Assembly: GCF_014646635.1 (NCBI RefSeq)
Contig: NZ_BMNQ01000002.1
Location: 121,605-185,604, forward strand
From: Lentibacillus kapialis
GTDB taxonomy: Bacteria; Bacillota; Bacilli; Bacillales; Amphibacillaceae
Length of the DNA stretch: 64,000 bases
Direction of reading: 5' to 3'
Shown here: piece by piece, positions 10,456 through 20,588 of the stretch
Position numbering within the stretch: the first letter of the stretch is position 1
Layout of the letters: every line of letters starts with the position of its first letter
Program-made: the position numbers and the translations under genes
Notes under the pieces: model-generated
Told to the model about the DNA's origin: nothing
What the model saw: only the letters and a program-made list of their open reading frames with translations
Databases searched by the model: none

Positions 10456-11826
10456 TTACCGTAAAGATAAACTTTGTGTAACAGGAGAGGATACTTTTTC
10501 GTCTTGTTCTTGAACCGTTGGATTATTTTTTTTAGCCTGTTTGTGGAATTCTTCCTGAACATCTTGTTCAATTCCGAAGATGTCGATAAATTGTTGAAGC
10601 GCTTCTTCCTTATTATCATTTGCTGCTAATTCCTTAGCTTGTGTCACCGGTTGTTTTAACATTTGATTCACGATACTCTTTGTATGTTTATTTAACACTT
10701 TCTTCTCTCGCGCTGTTAAATCCGGCATTTTTCGTTCAATACTTTTCATAGTTTCCGCTTGTATGGATAACGCCTTTTTGCGAAGTGCCGATATTACGGG
10801 AACAACGCCGAGTGTTTGTACCCACTCATTAAAAGCAACGATTTCGCCTTCAAGAAGCATTTCAATTTTTTCGGCTGCAGCTTTTCGGGCTGCCAGATTT
10901 TCATCAACGATATGCTGGAGATCATCAATATCATACAGGAAGACATTATCCAATTCGCCAATGGACGAATCTAAATCTCTCGGAACGGCAATATCAACCA
11001 GAAATAGCGGTTTTCCTTTGCGTTTTTTCTGTATGCTTTCAACCGATTCCTTAGATAACATAACAGCATCTGATCCTGTGGAACTGATAAGTATATCCGC
11101 ATCATGAAGCAATTCGTGCAATTCATCAACAGACTTAGCCTGCGCTTTAAACATTTCTGCCATCTGACGGGCCTTTTCAAACGTGCGGTTGACCACTGTA
11201 ATATTCGACGCTCCGGAACCGTGAATATTTTTAGCCGCCAGTTCACCCATTTCTCCGGCCCCAAGTATGACAACATGCTTTTCCTGTAAGTCGCCGAAAA
11301 TTTTCTTAGCCAGTTCAACAGCCGCATAACTTACAGACACCGCATGTTCCCCAACACCTGTATCTTTGTGGGCCTTCTTGGCAAACGTGATAGCCTGCTT
11401 GAACAACTCATTAAAAATGGTGCCGGTCGTCTGACTTTTCTGCGCAGTCAAAAAGGCATCTTTAATTTGTCCTAAAATTTGGGTTTCGCCCAAGATCATC
11501 GAATCGAGACCAGAAGCTACCCGGAATAAATGTTCAACCGTTGCATCGCTTTCGGTAATGCGCAGGTATGGTGATACTTCTTCCTTATCAACCTCAAGCC
11601 AGTCAGCAAGGAATTGTTTGATATAATAGCGGCCTGTGTGGACTTGATCAGTCACTGCATAAATTTCTGTACGGTTGCAAGTGGAAACAATGACATTTTC
11701 CAGAATGCTTTTCTGCTCCTTCAGTTTTATCATCGCTTCAGCAATATGCTCTTCAGAAATCATGAACCGCTCCCTGATTTTAAGCGGGGCCGATTTGTAA
11801 TTAAAACCAACTTTAATTAAGTGCAC
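10456..11826 (-). CDS. hemA: Glutamyl-tRNA reductase
   Basis: Reduces glutamyl-tRNA to glutamate-1-semialdehyde with NADPH, the committed step of haem synthesis. The catalytic cysteine is C50 in [13 protein letters not shown]. The NADP-binding segment [13 protein letters not shown] lies near residue 190, and the helical dimerisation domain forms the C-terminus. I start it at GTG 11826 because GGGGGAA lies about 8 nt upstream and homologues begin there. The open frame runs 53 codons further but that part does not resemble the family. Length 456 aa. First gene of hemAXCDBL. The C-terminal tail is rich in Lys/Glu/Gln and poorly conserved. Confidence 0.95.
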   Translation of the reverse strand: MHLIKVGFNYKSAPLKIRERFMISEEHIAEAMIKLKEQKSILENVIVSTCNRTEIYAVTDQVHTGRYYIKQFLADWLEVDKEEVSPYLRITESDATVEHLFRVASGLDSMILGETQILGQIKDAFLTAQKSQTTGTIFNELFKQAITFAKKAHKDTGVGEHAVSVSYAAVELAKKIFGDLQEKHVVILGAGEMGELAAKNIHGSGASNITVVNRTFEKARQMAEMFKAQAKSVDELHELLHDADILISSTGSDAVMLSKESVESIQKKRKGKPLFLVDIAVPRDLDSSIGELDNVFLYDIDDLQHIVDENLAARKAAAEKIEMLLEGEIVAFNEWVQTLGVVPVISALRKKALSIQAETMKSIERKMPDLTAREKKVLNKHTKSIVNQMLKQPVTQAKELAANDNKEEALQQFIDIFGIEQDVQEEFHKQAKKNNPTVQEQDEKVSSPVTQSLSLR

Positions 11827-12086
11827 TATAAATTCCCCCAAAAACTTTAAACAACAGTTAGTTCTTATTATAACATGGACAATGCATATTAATTGTTTTA
11901 GAATGTGAACAGATTTTGAAACAAAATATACACTCAGATCGTACTTCATTTGTATGATAATCCGCCTGTACTTTATCATACGCATTCAGAAGACGCAAGA
12001 AAAGCGCCAAATGGGAAAACTAAACAAGTTATAGGTTAAGTCAAAATGGAGCTTTAAAAGGTATTATTTGAAGGCTGGTGAGCATT

Positions 12087-12569
12087 GTGAAACGACAACA
12101 TTCATTTGCAGCATATATGTTAATCGGCATAGGCGTTTACTTTTTGTTACGTGAGCTAAGATTACCCATTGTAACCGATTTTTATTCATGGCCAACGTTA
12201 CTTATTATTATTGGGATAGCCTTACTTATACATAGTTACACGTCCAGGGATTATCAGCATTTGCTGAGTGGAACGATTGTGCTAGGCCTGGGCATTCACT
12301 TCCACGGGCTTAGGCATTATACGTTCTGGATTGATCATTGGGCGGTATATCCACTCATCGTCGGAATTGCCTTTATTGTACGCGGATTAAGGACCAAACA
12401 TGGTGTGTTTACAGGGGTTATTATTACTGCCTTATCTATCCTTTTTATGTTTTCGGTCCGATTGCCGGCATCATTGGAATGGATTTATGATTTAACAGCG
12501 TTGCTTGAACGGTTTTGGCCGTTAATCCTGATTGGTATTGGTATCTATTGGCTAAGGCGAAAAAAATAA
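12087..12569 (+). CDS. Membrane protein at the ysxD position (LiaI/LiaF-like TM architecture)
   Basis: About 160 aa with six hydrophobic segments arranged as repeated TM pairs, including the motifs YMLIGIGVYFLLREL, WPTLLIIIGIALLI and FWPLILIGIGIYWL near the ends. This WP-L-I-GI pattern is typical of the LiaI/LiaF-like and DUF5668-type small membrane domains. In B. subtilis a membrane protein gene, ysxD, lies between hemA and engB, so this may be its positional counterpart. I prefer the GTG start at 12087 (GGTGAG 4-5 nt upstream) over GTG 12078. It reads opposite to both flanking genes and ends at a terminator. Function unknown. Confidence 0.8.
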   Translation: MKRQHSFAAYMLIGIGVYFLLRELRLPIVTDFYSWPTLLIIIGIALLIHSYTSRDYQHLLSGTIVLGLGIHFHGLRHYTFWIDHWAVYPLIVGIAFIVRGLRTKHGVFTGVIITALSILFMFSVRLPASLEWIYDLTALLERFWPLILIGIGIYWLRRKK

Positions 12570-12618
12570 TGTGTAACATTAAGTCTGAAGAAAGGTTTAT
12601 TGTTGCTTGAGGCAAAAT

Positions 12619-12650
12619 AATCCGGCCCCATATTTCGGCCGGATATTTTT
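12619..12650 (+). terminator. Terminator after the ysxD-position gene
   Basis: TCCGGCC (12621) pairs with GGCCGGA (ending at 12643), followed by a T-rich run on the plus strand. It may also serve engB on the minus strand. Confidence 0.8.
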
Positions 12651-12660
12651 GATGCCTGAA

Positions 12661-13242
12661 TTATAAAAATGGCTTAATGGCACGCCAGGCGTCATTTTTT
12701 CCTTCTCCGGTTTCTGCAGAGAAAGGAACAATAATATCATTGGATTCAATCTGCAGTGTTTCATGTGTCTGTTTTATATGACCGGCTTTCTTTCCTTTAG
12801 CAATTTTATCGAGTTTTGTTGCTATCACAATGACAGGCAGTTCATAATATTTTAGAAAATCATACATTAATAAATCATCTTCGGTTGGTTTATGCCGGAT
12901 ATCGGTAATCATTATACAGGCTTTCAACGTATCACGCGTTGCAAAATACTCCTCCATCATGACTCCCCATTTTTCCCGTTCTTTTTTGGAAACCTTTGCA
13001 TAGCCATAGCCGGGAACATCCGTAAAATAAAACATATTGTTTATCCTATAAAAGTTGATCGTTTGCGTTTTACCTGGCTTGGAAGAAGTACGGGCCAAAT
13101 TTTTACGCTGGATGAGTTTATTGATGAAGGATGATTTCCCTACATTTGATCGGCCGGCTAAAGCAATTTCCGGCAGCCGGTCATTTGGATATTGCTTTTT
13201 GCTCACAGCACTTATAACAATTTCTGCTTCAGTAACTTTCAT
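12661..13242 (-). CDS. engB: Ribosome biogenesis GTPase EngB (YsxC/YihA)
   Basis: A small TrmE-Era-type GTPase needed for late assembly of the 50S ribosomal subunit. The G1 motif GRSNVGKS is at 30-37, G3 DVPGYG near 76, G4 TKLD near 142 and G5 SAETG near 175. 193 aa, typical length. Its ATG lies inside the 3' end of lonA (14-nt overlap) with a GGAGG site in that coding sequence, so translation is probably coupled to lonA. Confidence 0.96.
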   Translation of the reverse strand: MKVTEAEIVISAVSKKQYPNDRLPEIALAGRSNVGKSSFINKLIQRKNLARTSSKPGKTQTINFYRINNMFYFTDVPGYGYAKVSKKEREKWGVMMEEYFATRDTLKACIMITDIRHKPTEDDLLMYDFLKYYELPVIVIATKLDKIAKGKKAGHIKQTHETLQIESNDIIVPFSAETGEGKNDAWRAIKPFL

Positions 13243-15559
13243 GTTTCTCCTCCGTTAGTGCGTGTTCCAGTACTTGATCCAAATGTGTGACCTTTATGAA
13301 GGTCAAATCATCACGCACGCTTTCTGGTATATCTTCAATATCTTTTTCATTTTCTGCCGGTATGATAATTTTTGTCAGACCTGCTCTATGTGCACTAAGC
13401 GATTTTTCCTTTAATCCGCCGATAGGCAGCACTCTGCCTCTTAATGTTATTTCCCCTGTCATACCAACTTCTTTTTTTACTGGTCTGCCGGTTAATACCG
13501 ATACGAGAGCCGTGGCCATGGTTATGCCGGCCGACGGTCCATCTTTTGGCGTCGCACCCTCAGGAACATGAATATGAATATCATTTTTTTCGTGAAAATC
13601 AGGATCAATGTTCAATTCTTCAGCACGGGACCGAATGTAGCTGAAGGCTGCCTGAGCAGATTCCTGCATCACATCTCCCAGCTTTCCTGTGAGTGTTAAC
13701 TTTCCTTTACCGGGATAATGGGATACTTCAATCGACAGGATATCTCCACCTACAGTGGTATACGCCAAGCCCGTAGCAGCGCCCACCTGATTTTCTTGTT
13801 CTCTCAATCCATACCTGTAAAGAGATTGGCCCAACAGTTTTTCCATATTTTTTGCCGTAACGACGACACGTTTCTTTTCACCTGAAATGATTTTCTTCGC
13901 TGATTTACGGCAAAGGTTGGCCAGTTGACGTTCAAGATCCCGAACCCCTGCTTCGCGTGTATATGTCCTGATCAACTTCAGAAGAGCATCATCACGTATC
14001 TGCAAATTTTCTTTTTTTAGTCCGTTTTCCCGCAGTTGTTTTGGAAATAAATGTTCTTTGGCGATATGCAGCTTTTCAACTTCTGTATAACCTGCAATCC
14101 TTATAAGTTCCATCCGGTCCAATAAAGGCTCTGGAATATCATGAACATAATTAGCGGTAGCAATAAACAGGACATTCGATAAGTCATATGTTTCTTCAAT
14201 GAAGTGGTCGCTGAAGTTGCTGTTTTGTTCAGGATCCAGCACCTCAAGCATTGCTGCGGATGGATCACCCCGAAAATCACTGGCCATTTTATCAACTTCA
14301 TCAAGCAAAAACACCGGGTTAACTGTTTTGGCATTTTTCATTCCCTGAATAATCCTGCCTGGCATAGCGCCGATGTATGTACGGCGATGCCCGCGGATTT
14401 CAGCCTCATCCCGGATGCCGCCAAGTGAAATCCGGACAAAATTCCGATTGATAGAACGGGCGATTGATTTAGCCAAAGACGTTTTCCCGACCCCCGGCGG
14501 CCCAACAAGGCAAAGAATCGGTCCTTTAATGGACTGTGTTAATTTTTGGACTGCAAGGTACTCTAGAATACGTTCCTTTACCTTATCAAGACCATAATGA
14601 TCGGCATCAAGTATGTTTTGAGCTTTGTCAATCTCGATGGCGTCCTTGGTTTTTTCTATCCATGGCAATGCTAAAAGCCATTCAATATAATTCCGTATAA
14701 CTGAACTTTCAGCAGAACTTTGCGGAACTTTTTCGAACCGGTTCAATTCCTTCTTTGCAATATCTGCAATCCTTTCCGGCATTTCAGATGCTTCAACTTT
14801 TTCTCTTAATTGTTCTGCCTCACCGGATTGCCCCTCTTTTTCACCCAGTTCTTTCTGGATTGCCTTCAATTGTTCGCGCAAATAATACTCTTTTTGCGTC
14901 TTTTCCATCGATGTTTTGACACGCTGGCCGATTTTCTTTTCTAAATCAAGTACTTTCTTTTCATCTGTGATCAGTTGAATCAAATACTGCAGACGTTCTT
15001 TGACATTCACCATTTCCAGTAAATCCTGTTTATCTTTTATTTTCAGAGACAGATGAGATGTGACAATATCCGCAAATCTGCTTGGCTGATCAATATCAGA
15101 AACGGTTGCCAATGTTTCTTTCGTTATTTTCTGGGAAACTTTTATGTATTGTTCGAATTGCCTGAGCAGCGAACGCATAAGCGCTTCTTCTTCAGTCTCT
15201 TCACCGTGCATGTCTTCCAGCTGGAGAAATTCGACTGTGAATTCCTCATTTTCATCGATGAAACGGGTGATTTCCCCACGGTGAAGGCCCTCCACTAATA
15301 CGCGTATAGTGCCATTGGGAAGTTTCAGCATCTGTTTAACATATGCCACTGTACCGACGTGATAAATATCCTTTGATTCCGGTTTTTCCAGGCTGACTTG
15401 TTTCTGGGCTGCCAGGAATATCGTCTGATCCCCCATCATAGCTTTTTCCAGAGCTGCGACGGATTTATCACGTCCAACATCCAGATGCAATACCATAGAT
15501 GGAAAAACGAGCAACCCTCTTAGCGGCAGAAGGGGCAATTGTGCCGGTTCTTTGGTCAT
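13229..15559 (-). CDS. lonA: ATP-dependent protease Lon (LonA type)
   Basis: Hexameric cytoplasmic protease that degrades misfolded and regulatory proteins. Domain order is complete: N-terminal substrate domain (LPLLPLRG near residue 10), AAA+ module with Walker [10 protein letters not shown] near 354 and Walker [11 protein letters not shown], then the Ser-Lys dyad (PKDGPSAG and [10 protein letters not shown]). I start it at ATG 15559 (776 aa), because GGAGG lies 11 nt upstream and homologues begin here; an ATG at 15577 precedes that site. In B. subtilis lonB lies just upstream of lonA; here clpX follows instead with no lonB remnant. Confidence 0.96.
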   Translation of the reverse strand: MTKEPAQLPLLPLRGLLVFPSMVLHLDVGRDKSVAALEKAMMGDQTIFLAAQKQVSLEKPESKDIYHVGTVAYVKQMLKLPNGTIRVLVEGLHRGEITRFIDENEEFTVEFLQLEDMHGEETEEEALMRSLLRQFEQYIKVSQKITKETLATVSDIDQPSRFADIVTSHLSLKIKDKQDLLEMVNVKERLQYLIQLITDEKKVLDLEKKIGQRVKTSMEKTQKEYYLREQLKAIQKELGEKEGQSGEAEQLREKVEASEMPERIADIAKKELNRFEKVPQSSAESSVIRNYIEWLLALPWIEKTKDAIEIDKAQNILDADHYGLDKVKERILEYLAVQKLTQSIKGPILCLVGPPGVGKTSLAKSIARSINRNFVRISLGGIRDEAEIRGHRRTYIGAMPGRIIQGMKNAKTVNPVFLLDEVDKMASDFRGDPSAAMLEVLDPEQNSNFSDHFIEETYDLSNVLFIATANYVHDIPEPLLDRMELIRIAGYTEVEKLHIAKEHLFPKQLRENGLKKENLQIRDDALLKLIRTYTREAGVRDLERQLANLCRKSAKKIISGEKKRVVVTAKNMEKLLGQSLYRYGLREQENQVGAATGLAYTTVGGDILSIEVSHYPGKGKLTLTGKLGDVMQESAQAAFSYIRSRAEELNIDPDFHEKNDIHIHVPEGATPKDGPSAGITMATALVSVLTGRPVKKEVGMTGEITLRGRVLPIGGLKEKSLSAHRAGLTKIIIPAENEKDIEDIPESVRDDLTFIKVTHLDQVLEHALTEEKHESY

Positions 15560-15702
15560 TGTTATGTATACCTCCATCTATACTTGGATTTTTATATATT
15601 GTTTAAAGTCTAAAGAAAACTTACTTATTTGTAAATAATTATAGCTGACAATTAGTGTTGCCTGAGCGAAAAATATTACTCAGTTTTTTCAGTAAACATA
15701 GA

Positions 15703-15768
15703 AAGAGACTGACATCTGCATAAATTCCTCTCGATTATTTTTGAATAGAGGAGCCGCAAAAGTCAGTC
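15703..15768 (-). terminator. Long imperfect inverted repeat after clpX, possible terminator
   Basis: GGACTGAC and GTCAGTCTC at the ends pair across about 65 nt, with an inner CCTCT/AGAGG stem. It lies 28 nt past the clpX stop in the clpX-lonA gap. The T-run is weak (TTTC), so termination is only probable. The rest of the gap up to lonA shows nothing clear. Confidence 0.5.
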
Positions 15769-15795
15769 CCATATTATTAAATTTTCTCGTCTGGA

Positions 15796-17076
15796 TTATG
15801 CACTCTCTCTTGGGAGATTTTCATTTTCATCCCTTACAGTACCGTCACGGAATACCAATTTCGGCCTTCCATTTTCCAGTTCAACTGTATCTTTTGTGAT
15901 GATGCATTTTTCGATATCTTCACGGGAAGGTAACTCAAACATTACATCCAGCATAATACTTTCAATAATCGATCTCAGACCACGCGCACCTGTCTTACGC
16001 TCAATAGCTCTGTTTGCAATAGATCTGAGTGCTTCTTCCTCAAATTCGAGCTCAACGTCATCAATTTCAAAAAGTCTAACATATTGTTTAACCAGTGCAT
16101 TTTTTGGTTTTGTCAGAATTTCCACTAAGGCATCTTCGTCAAGGGGGGTCAGACTGCCAACGACAGGGATTCTGCCGATAAATTCCGGTATCAGACCATA
16201 GCGCAGCAGATCCTCAGGCAATACTTTCTGAAGCAGTTCGCTCTGATCCAAATCTTCCTGCTCTTGATCAGAACCGAAGCCGATAACTTTTTTGCCCAAA
16301 CGGCGTTTAACGATTTGATCAATACCATCAAATGCTCCGCCGACAATAAACAATACGTTACTTGTATCAATCTGAATGAATTCCTGATGCGGGTGCTTGC
16401 GTCCTCCCTGAGGTGGTACACTCGCCACTGTTCCTTCCAGGATTTTCAGAAGTGCCTGTTGAACGCCTTCACCTGATACGTCACGAGTTATGGAAGGATT
16501 TTCTGATTTACGGGCAACCTTATCGATTTCATCGATGTAAATGATGCCTTTTTCTGCTTTTTCCACATCATAATCAGCTGCTTGAATCAATTTTAACAGA
16601 ATATTTTCAACATCTTCCCCAACATAGCCAGCTTCAGTCAATGACGTAGCATCGGCCATTGCAAATGGAACATTCAGGATTCTGGCAAGTGTTTGCGCCA
16701 GCAAAGTTTTACCGGAACCGGTCGGACCAAGCATAGCAATATTACTCTTGGCCAATTCCACATCATCGGCGCTATTTTTGGTTGTATTAATCCGTTTATA
16801 GTGGTTATACACTGCCACAGACAAATTCTTTTTAGCTTCTTCCTGGCCAATAACATAATCGTCGAGCGTTTCATTTATTTCTCTTGGCTTAGGAAGCTCT
16901 TCAAACTCAGTAGCTTCTTCAGTACCAAGTTCCTCTTCCACGATTTCAGTGCATAATTCAATACATTCATCACATATATAAACGCCCGGTCCTGCTACTA
17001 ATTTACGGACCTGATCCTGACCCTTGCCGCAAAACGAGCATTTTAACTGTCCTTTTTCTTCATTAAATTTAAACAT
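15796..17076 (-). CDS. clpX: ATP-dependent Clp protease ATP-binding subunit ClpX
   Basis: AAA+ unfoldase that feeds tagged substrates to ClpP. An N-terminal zinc-binding domain carries C13, C16, C35 and C38 (CSFC and CDEC). Walker A GPTGSGKT lies near 115 and Walker [10 protein letters not shown] near 178; the ClpP-contacting loop region with IGFG is near 266. Full length (426 aa), with an AGGAGTG site. In B. subtilis clpX lies between tig and lonB; here its downstream neighbour is lonA. Confidence 0.97.
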   Translation of the reverse strand: MFKFNEEKGQLKCSFCGKGQDQVRKLVAGPGVYICDECIELCTEIVEEELGTEEATEFEELPKPREINETLDDYVIGQEEAKKNLSVAVYNHYKRINTTKNSADDVELAKSNIAMLGPTGSGKTLLAQTLARILNVPFAMADATSLTEAGYVGEDVENILLKLIQAADYDVEKAEKGIIYIDEIDKVARKSENPSITRDVSGEGVQQALLKILEGTVASVPPQGGRKHPHQEFIQIDTSNVLFIVGGAFDGIDQIVKRRLGKKVIGFGSDQEQEDLDQSELLQKVLPEDLLRYGLIPEFIGRIPVVGSLTPLDEDALVEILTKPKNALVKQYVRLFEIDDVELEFEEEALRSIANRAIERKTGARGLRSIIESIMLDVMFELPSREDIEKCIITKDTVELENGRPKLVFRDGTVRDENENLPRESA

Positions 17077-17324
17077 GACATTTCACTCCTAAAAGTTTAA
17101 ATCTGCTTCTATTGTTATTTGTGTACATTTCAACTTAACGTCATCATACCAAATCAAAATGTGAAAACAAAACAATAACTCTTCCGCAGAAAATGATTTT
17201 TTAAGACAACCACGGCACGATGCTGTAATCCTTTAACTATCGTATGTTAACCGGACAGGTTAGATAACAAAAATCATTGAAAGAAATAGTTATCCTTTTT
17301 GGTTCCCTGATAAGACGGATAAAG

Positions 17325-17415
17325 TTTTAGAAAAACTCGGCGTTCGCCTCGTCTTATAGCGAATGCCGAAGCTTTTCTCATAAGGTCATCCACTATTTAT
17401 ACTTTCTGACGTTAT
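17325..17415 (+). repeat. Dispersed hairpin repeat, family 1, copy A
   Basis: About 90 bp made of a long stem (ACTCGGCGTTCGC against GCGAATGCCGAAG) and a conserved tail that includes CATAAGGTCATCCA and ACTTTCTGACGTTA. Near-identical copies are at 49976-50066 and 54855-54943 in the other orientation; half copies are at 42660-42704 and 63228-63279. It lies in the clpX-tig gap (17077-17473), which otherwise holds only the tig terminator and AT-rich sequence before clpX. No ORF is inside. Confidence 0.8.
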
Positions 17416-17447
17416 AAAGCAAGGTGCGAACTATCACACCTTGCTTT
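17416..17447 (-). terminator. Terminator after tig
   Basis: Perfect 11-bp stem AAAGCAAGGTG / CACCTTGCTTT with a 10-nt loop, 27 nt past the tig stop codon. Confidence 0.75.
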
Positions 17448-17473
17448 ACCATAGCTATTAAATTGAGTCGCTT

Positions 17474-18760
17474 TTATACAGTTTGGCTATGTTCGACCAA
17501 AAATTCAATTGATTTTCTTCCTTTAAGATCTTCTTTAAGTGCATCTGTATTTCCGCCTAGCATCTGTTTAAGCTGATCAACATCTGTTCCATACATTGAT
17601 GCCATGTTGCCCAATTCTTTTTCAACATCGTCATCCGTCACTTCAAGATTCTCTTCGTTAAAAATAGCTTCGAGTGTCAGATTTGTTTTGACGCGTTTTT
17701 CAGCATCTTCACGCATTTGTTCTTTCAGAGCATCTTTGTCCTGTCCCGAGAATTGGTAGTACATGTCCAATGTCATGCCCTGCATTTGCAGACGCTGTTC
17801 AAATTCCTGGAGCATGCGGTCCAATTCCGTCTCAACCATAGCATCGGGAATGACAACTTCTGCATTATCCGAAGCCTTTTCGATCAATGTTTCACGTTTC
17901 TGATTTTCAGCATCTTGTTCTCTTTGACTCTGAAGTTCTTCTTTTTTCTTCTCTTTCAATTCATCCAGTGTTTCAACTTCTTCATCAACATCTTTAGCAA
18001 ATTCATCATCTAATTCCGGTAGTTCTTTTGTTTTAATGTCATGAATGGTTACGTTAAACACAGCTTCTTTTCCTGCCAAGTGCTCTGCATGATAGTCCTC
18101 AGGGAATGTGATCGTTATCTCAGTTTCTTCGTCTGAGGCTTTACCGACTAATTGCTCCTCAAAACCTGGAATGAATTGGTTGGAACCAATTTCCAGCGAG
18201 TAGTCTTCACCTTTGCCGCCTTCAAACGCTTCACCGTCAACAAAACCTTCAAAATCAATGACGGCAGTGTCGCCTTCTTCAACAGTTCCCTCTTCTTTAA
18301 CAATCAACTCGGCATGATGTTCACGCTGGTGCTCGATTTCGTGCTCCACATCTTCGTCTGTTACTTCAACTGACTGTTCTTCAACCTCAAGACCTTTGTA
18401 TTCACCCAGAGTGACTTCCGGTTTAACATTGACTGTAGCCTTGAAAATGAGGTCTTTTCCTTTCTCAATTTCCTCGATATCAACTTCCGGCTGTTCAATC
18501 GGTTCAATTCCTGTTTCTTCTACAGCATTTGCATAAGCATCAGGCAGCACAATATCGACCGCATCTTGATAAAGAGATTCAACCCCGAAACGCTTTTCAA
18601 AAATTTTACGCGGTACTTTTCCTTTGCGGAAGCCCGGAATTTGCACATCTTTCACAACTTTTTTAAACGCCTGATCCAACGCTTTGTCAAATTCGTCGGC
18701 ACTAACTTCAATCGTCAGTACCCCTTGATTTCCTTCTTGTTTTTCCCATTTTGCTGACAT
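17474..18760 (-). CDS. tig: Trigger factor
   Basis: Ribosome-associated chaperone and prolyl isomerase that meets nascent chains at the exit tunnel. The ribosome-binding signature is [17 protein letters not shown] near residue 43-59. An FKBP-type PPIase domain occupies about 150-245 and the helical arms form the C-terminal half. 428 aa, normal length; the protein is strongly acidic (many Glu/Asp). GGAGGG lies just before the ATG. It is a single-gene unit with its own promoter and terminator. Confidence 0.97.
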   Translation of the reverse strand: MSAKWEKQEGNQGVLTIEVSADEFDKALDQAFKKVVKDVQIPGFRKGKVPRKIFEKRFGVESLYQDAVDIVLPDAYANAVEETGIEPIEQPEVDIEEIEKGKDLIFKATVNVKPEVTLGEYKGLEVEEQSVEVTDEDVEHEIEHQREHHAELIVKEEGTVEEGDTAVIDFEGFVDGEAFEGGKGEDYSLEIGSNQFIPGFEEQLVGKASDEETEITITFPEDYHAEHLAGKEAVFNVTIHDIKTKELPELDDEFAKDVDEEVETLDELKEKKKEELQSQREQDAENQKRETLIEKASDNAEVVIPDAMVETELDRMLQEFEQRLQMQGMTLDMYYQFSGQDKDALKEQMREDAEKRVKTNLTLEAIFNEENLEVTDDDVEKELGNMASMYGTDVDQLKQMLGGNTDALKEDLKGRKSIEFLVEHSQTV

Positions 18761-18850
18761 ACTATACCCTCCAAAATCTATTATTCCATTAATGATGACG
18801 GTGTATTACAATACGTCCGATTGATAATAAGCAAAATTTCAACCAACTCA

Positions 18851-18878
18851 TTATAACATAATTATGTAGCCTTTCAAG
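18851..18878 (-). promoter_or_regulatory. Sigma-A promoter of tig
   Basis: TTGAAA (18873-18878) and TATAAT (18851-18856) separated by 16 bp, about 90 nt before the tig start. Confidence 0.7.
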
Positions 18879-18902
18879 CAATACCGCCAACTGATTCATT
18901 GT

Positions 18903-19883
18903 TCACACGTCTATAATGGTGGAATATAAAGCCTCGCACATTTTAATCTCATCCATATATTGGGTTAAACGATCATCGTCGTTGCTCGCTGTTTTCATAT
19001 GTATGTCCAGGTAATTTTCACCTATTTTGGTTAGCGCAGCAGCGATGGAATAAGCTTCGTTTTCCGCTGGCATCAATGGGTACCGGACGTAAAAATAATG
19101 ATGCAATAACTGTTCCATTAACCGGAATAAAGTGGGGTTTGCCTGCTCTTCATCACTGATCGACAATAATGCTTGTTTTACAGTCGGATGGGAATCTAAT
19201 TCCGGTATGGCATCCGGTGCTGCCTGATATTCCATGCCCAATTTATGTATCGCAACTTCTTCAGAAACACCTTTTTCCTGCAGCCACATAAAAATGGCTG
19301 TTTTCGCAACCGGATGTACCCGTTCATCCGTTAAAAGAGCCTTTATTCGCTTTGTTGGGGTTAATTCCATTTTACGGATTTGTTCAATAAGTCTATATTG
19401 ATGGAGATGCCCGCCCCCTTCAACAGCGTTAAATAATTCATTAATGTATTCAGGGGACTTTTCAATGCGAAATTCATGCCGCATTTTACGGCTCATTTCA
19501 TACAATTGCTGGAATTGTTCTTTCATATCATCCGGTACCATATTTTTTTCGTTTTCTCGTTCAACCTGCTCCATTAATAAATAGTATTGGCTTGTCTGAA
19601 ACAAAATCGTTAAGTAAATATGGACGTACTGATAGTAATGTTCATCTTTATGTATTAATAATCCTTCGCAAAAATCCTGTGCTTCCTTATAGCGATTGAG
19701 CTCCATCAGACACATTAGCTTTCCGATGGTTATCTCATGGTTCTGAACATCAAATTCCAGAAGCTGATTAAGTTTGACTAGTGCTTCTTTATATCTTTTA
19801 TCTTTCAAGGCTGTAAGACTTTCTTCTTCAAGAACTGTCCGCCATTTCGGGAAAAGAATGACATTTTCCCTGTTACCTTCCAT
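18903..19883 (-). CDS. ysoA: YsoA-like TPR-repeat protein
   Basis: A 326-residue, mostly helical soluble protein with tetratricopeptide-like repeats in the first 130 residues (for example YKEALVKLNQLLEFDVQN and YKEAQDFCEGLLIHKDE). It corresponds to YsoA, found next to tig in B. subtilis. The molecular role is unknown; TPR proteins usually bind partner proteins. The start at ATG 19883 has AAAGGAGTG upstream. The open frame extends 48 codons further, but that part has no site and runs toward the tRNA genes. Confidence 0.82.
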   Translation of the reverse strand: MEGNRENVILFPKWRTVLEEESLTALKDKRYKEALVKLNQLLEFDVQNHEITIGKLMCLMELNRYKEAQDFCEGLLIHKDEHYYQYVHIYLTILFQTSQYYLLMEQVERENEKNMVPDDMKEQFQQLYEMSRKMRHEFRIEKSPEYINELFNAVEGGGHLHQYRLIEQIRKMELTPTKRIKALLTDERVHPVAKTAIFMWLQEKGVSEEVAIHKLGMEYQAAPDAIPELDSHPTVKQALLSISDEEQANPTLFRLMEQLLHHYFYVRYPLMPAENEAYSIAAALTKIGENYLDIHMKTASNDDDRLTQYMDEIKMCEALYSTIIDV

Positions 19884-20036
19884 AAATTCACTCCTTTCTG
19901 TATTAAAAGCCCTTAATAAATAGCCATACCCTGGATGCAGGAAATTAAAACCCGCAAATTTTGACCGAACGATTTTAAAAGTATATGAAAAAAGAAACCC
20001 AAATATGATCATTCCGGGTTTCCTCATACGCTCAAG

Positions 20037-20110
20037 CGTCCCAGGCAGGATTCGAACCTGCGACCTACAGCTTAGAAGGCTGTTGCTCTATCCTGCTGAG
20101 CTACTGGGAC
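20037..20110 (-). tRNA. tRNA-Arg (anticodon TCT)
   Basis: A complete cloverleaf: acceptor stem GTCCCAG / CTGGGAC, anticodon loop CTTCTAA with anticodon TCT between ACAGC and GCTGT, T-loop GGTTCGAATCC. Discriminator base G. No CCA is encoded (CTT follows). It reads AGA codons. Confidence 0.95.
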
Positions 20111-20122
20111 ATAGTGTATATA

Positions 20123-20196
20123 TGGAGCGGGTGATGGGAATCGAACCCACGACATCAGCTTGGAAGGCTGAGGTTTTACCACTAAACTACACCCGC
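20123..20196 (-). tRNA. tRNA-Gly (anticodon TCC)
   Basis: Acceptor stem GCGGGTG paired with the 3' CACCCGC, anticodon loop CTTCCAA with anticodon TCC, T-loop GGTTCGATTCC. The 3' CCA is encoded (20123-20125). It lies 12 nt upstream of tRNA-Arg on the same strand, so the two are probably co-transcribed. Confidence 0.95.
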
Positions 20197-20233
20197 ACGA
20201 TAAATAATAATTTTTTCTTTATTAGTAGTGCGT

Positions 20234-20377
20234 GTTCAAAAAGGAGGATAAAAAGGACCAAGAAGTTCGAAACGGCGCAGTTTCGAGCAGCGGAATGTAT
20301 GTCTTTAGATACATGAGCGGCGGAGAAACAAGCCAACGAAGAAATTCGAAGTGTCATGTTTACCGGACTTTTTGAAC
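20234..20377 (-). repeat. Dispersed repeat, family 3, full copy (MITE-like)
   Basis: A 144-bp element bounded by the inverted repeats GTTCAAAAAG (20234-20243) and CTTTTTGAAC (20368-20377). Its interior has further short inverted pairs (TTCGAAAC..GTTTCGA). A short copy with the same ends and a large internal deletion is at 40611-40648. No ORF is inside. Apart from the hairpin at 20535-20584, the rest of the 20197-20588 gap is AT-rich with nothing recognised. Confidence 0.7.
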
Positions 20378-20534
20378 AACCTCTATTATTACTCACGATC
20401 CGATTTTGAAACAGGGATCTGCTTCTGGCACACAACCTTATGTATTAAGCTCCATGTTTGACGGACAAAATTAATTATATGCATTACAAATCTTTTTGTC
20501 AATAGTTTACGTTAGTAAAATAGACTAAAACTTG

Positions 20535-20584
20535 GCAAGCTTTACAGAAATCGGCAGCTGAGCCGATTTCTTTCACTAGCTTGC
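20535..20584 (-). terminator. Extended hairpin after ysnB, possible terminator
   Basis: An inner perfect stem AGAAATCGGC / GCCGATTTCT (20546-20555, 20562-20571) is enclosed by an outer GCAAGCT / AGCTTGC pair. It begins 5 nt past the ysnB stop codon. There is no clear T-run on the minus strand. Confidence 0.55.
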
Positions 20585-20588
20585 GCAT

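Noticed and set aside
11840..11890. Possible PerR box upstream of hemA (TTATAATAAGAACTAA)
   Set aside because: Only the first half matches the TTATAATNATTATAA pattern; the second half has several mismatches, so it is not listed.
11827..11985. 53-codon N-terminal extension of hemA
   Set aside because: The segment is not like glutamyl-tRNA reductase, has no ribosome binding site at its start and covers the promoter-like TATAAT before hemA.
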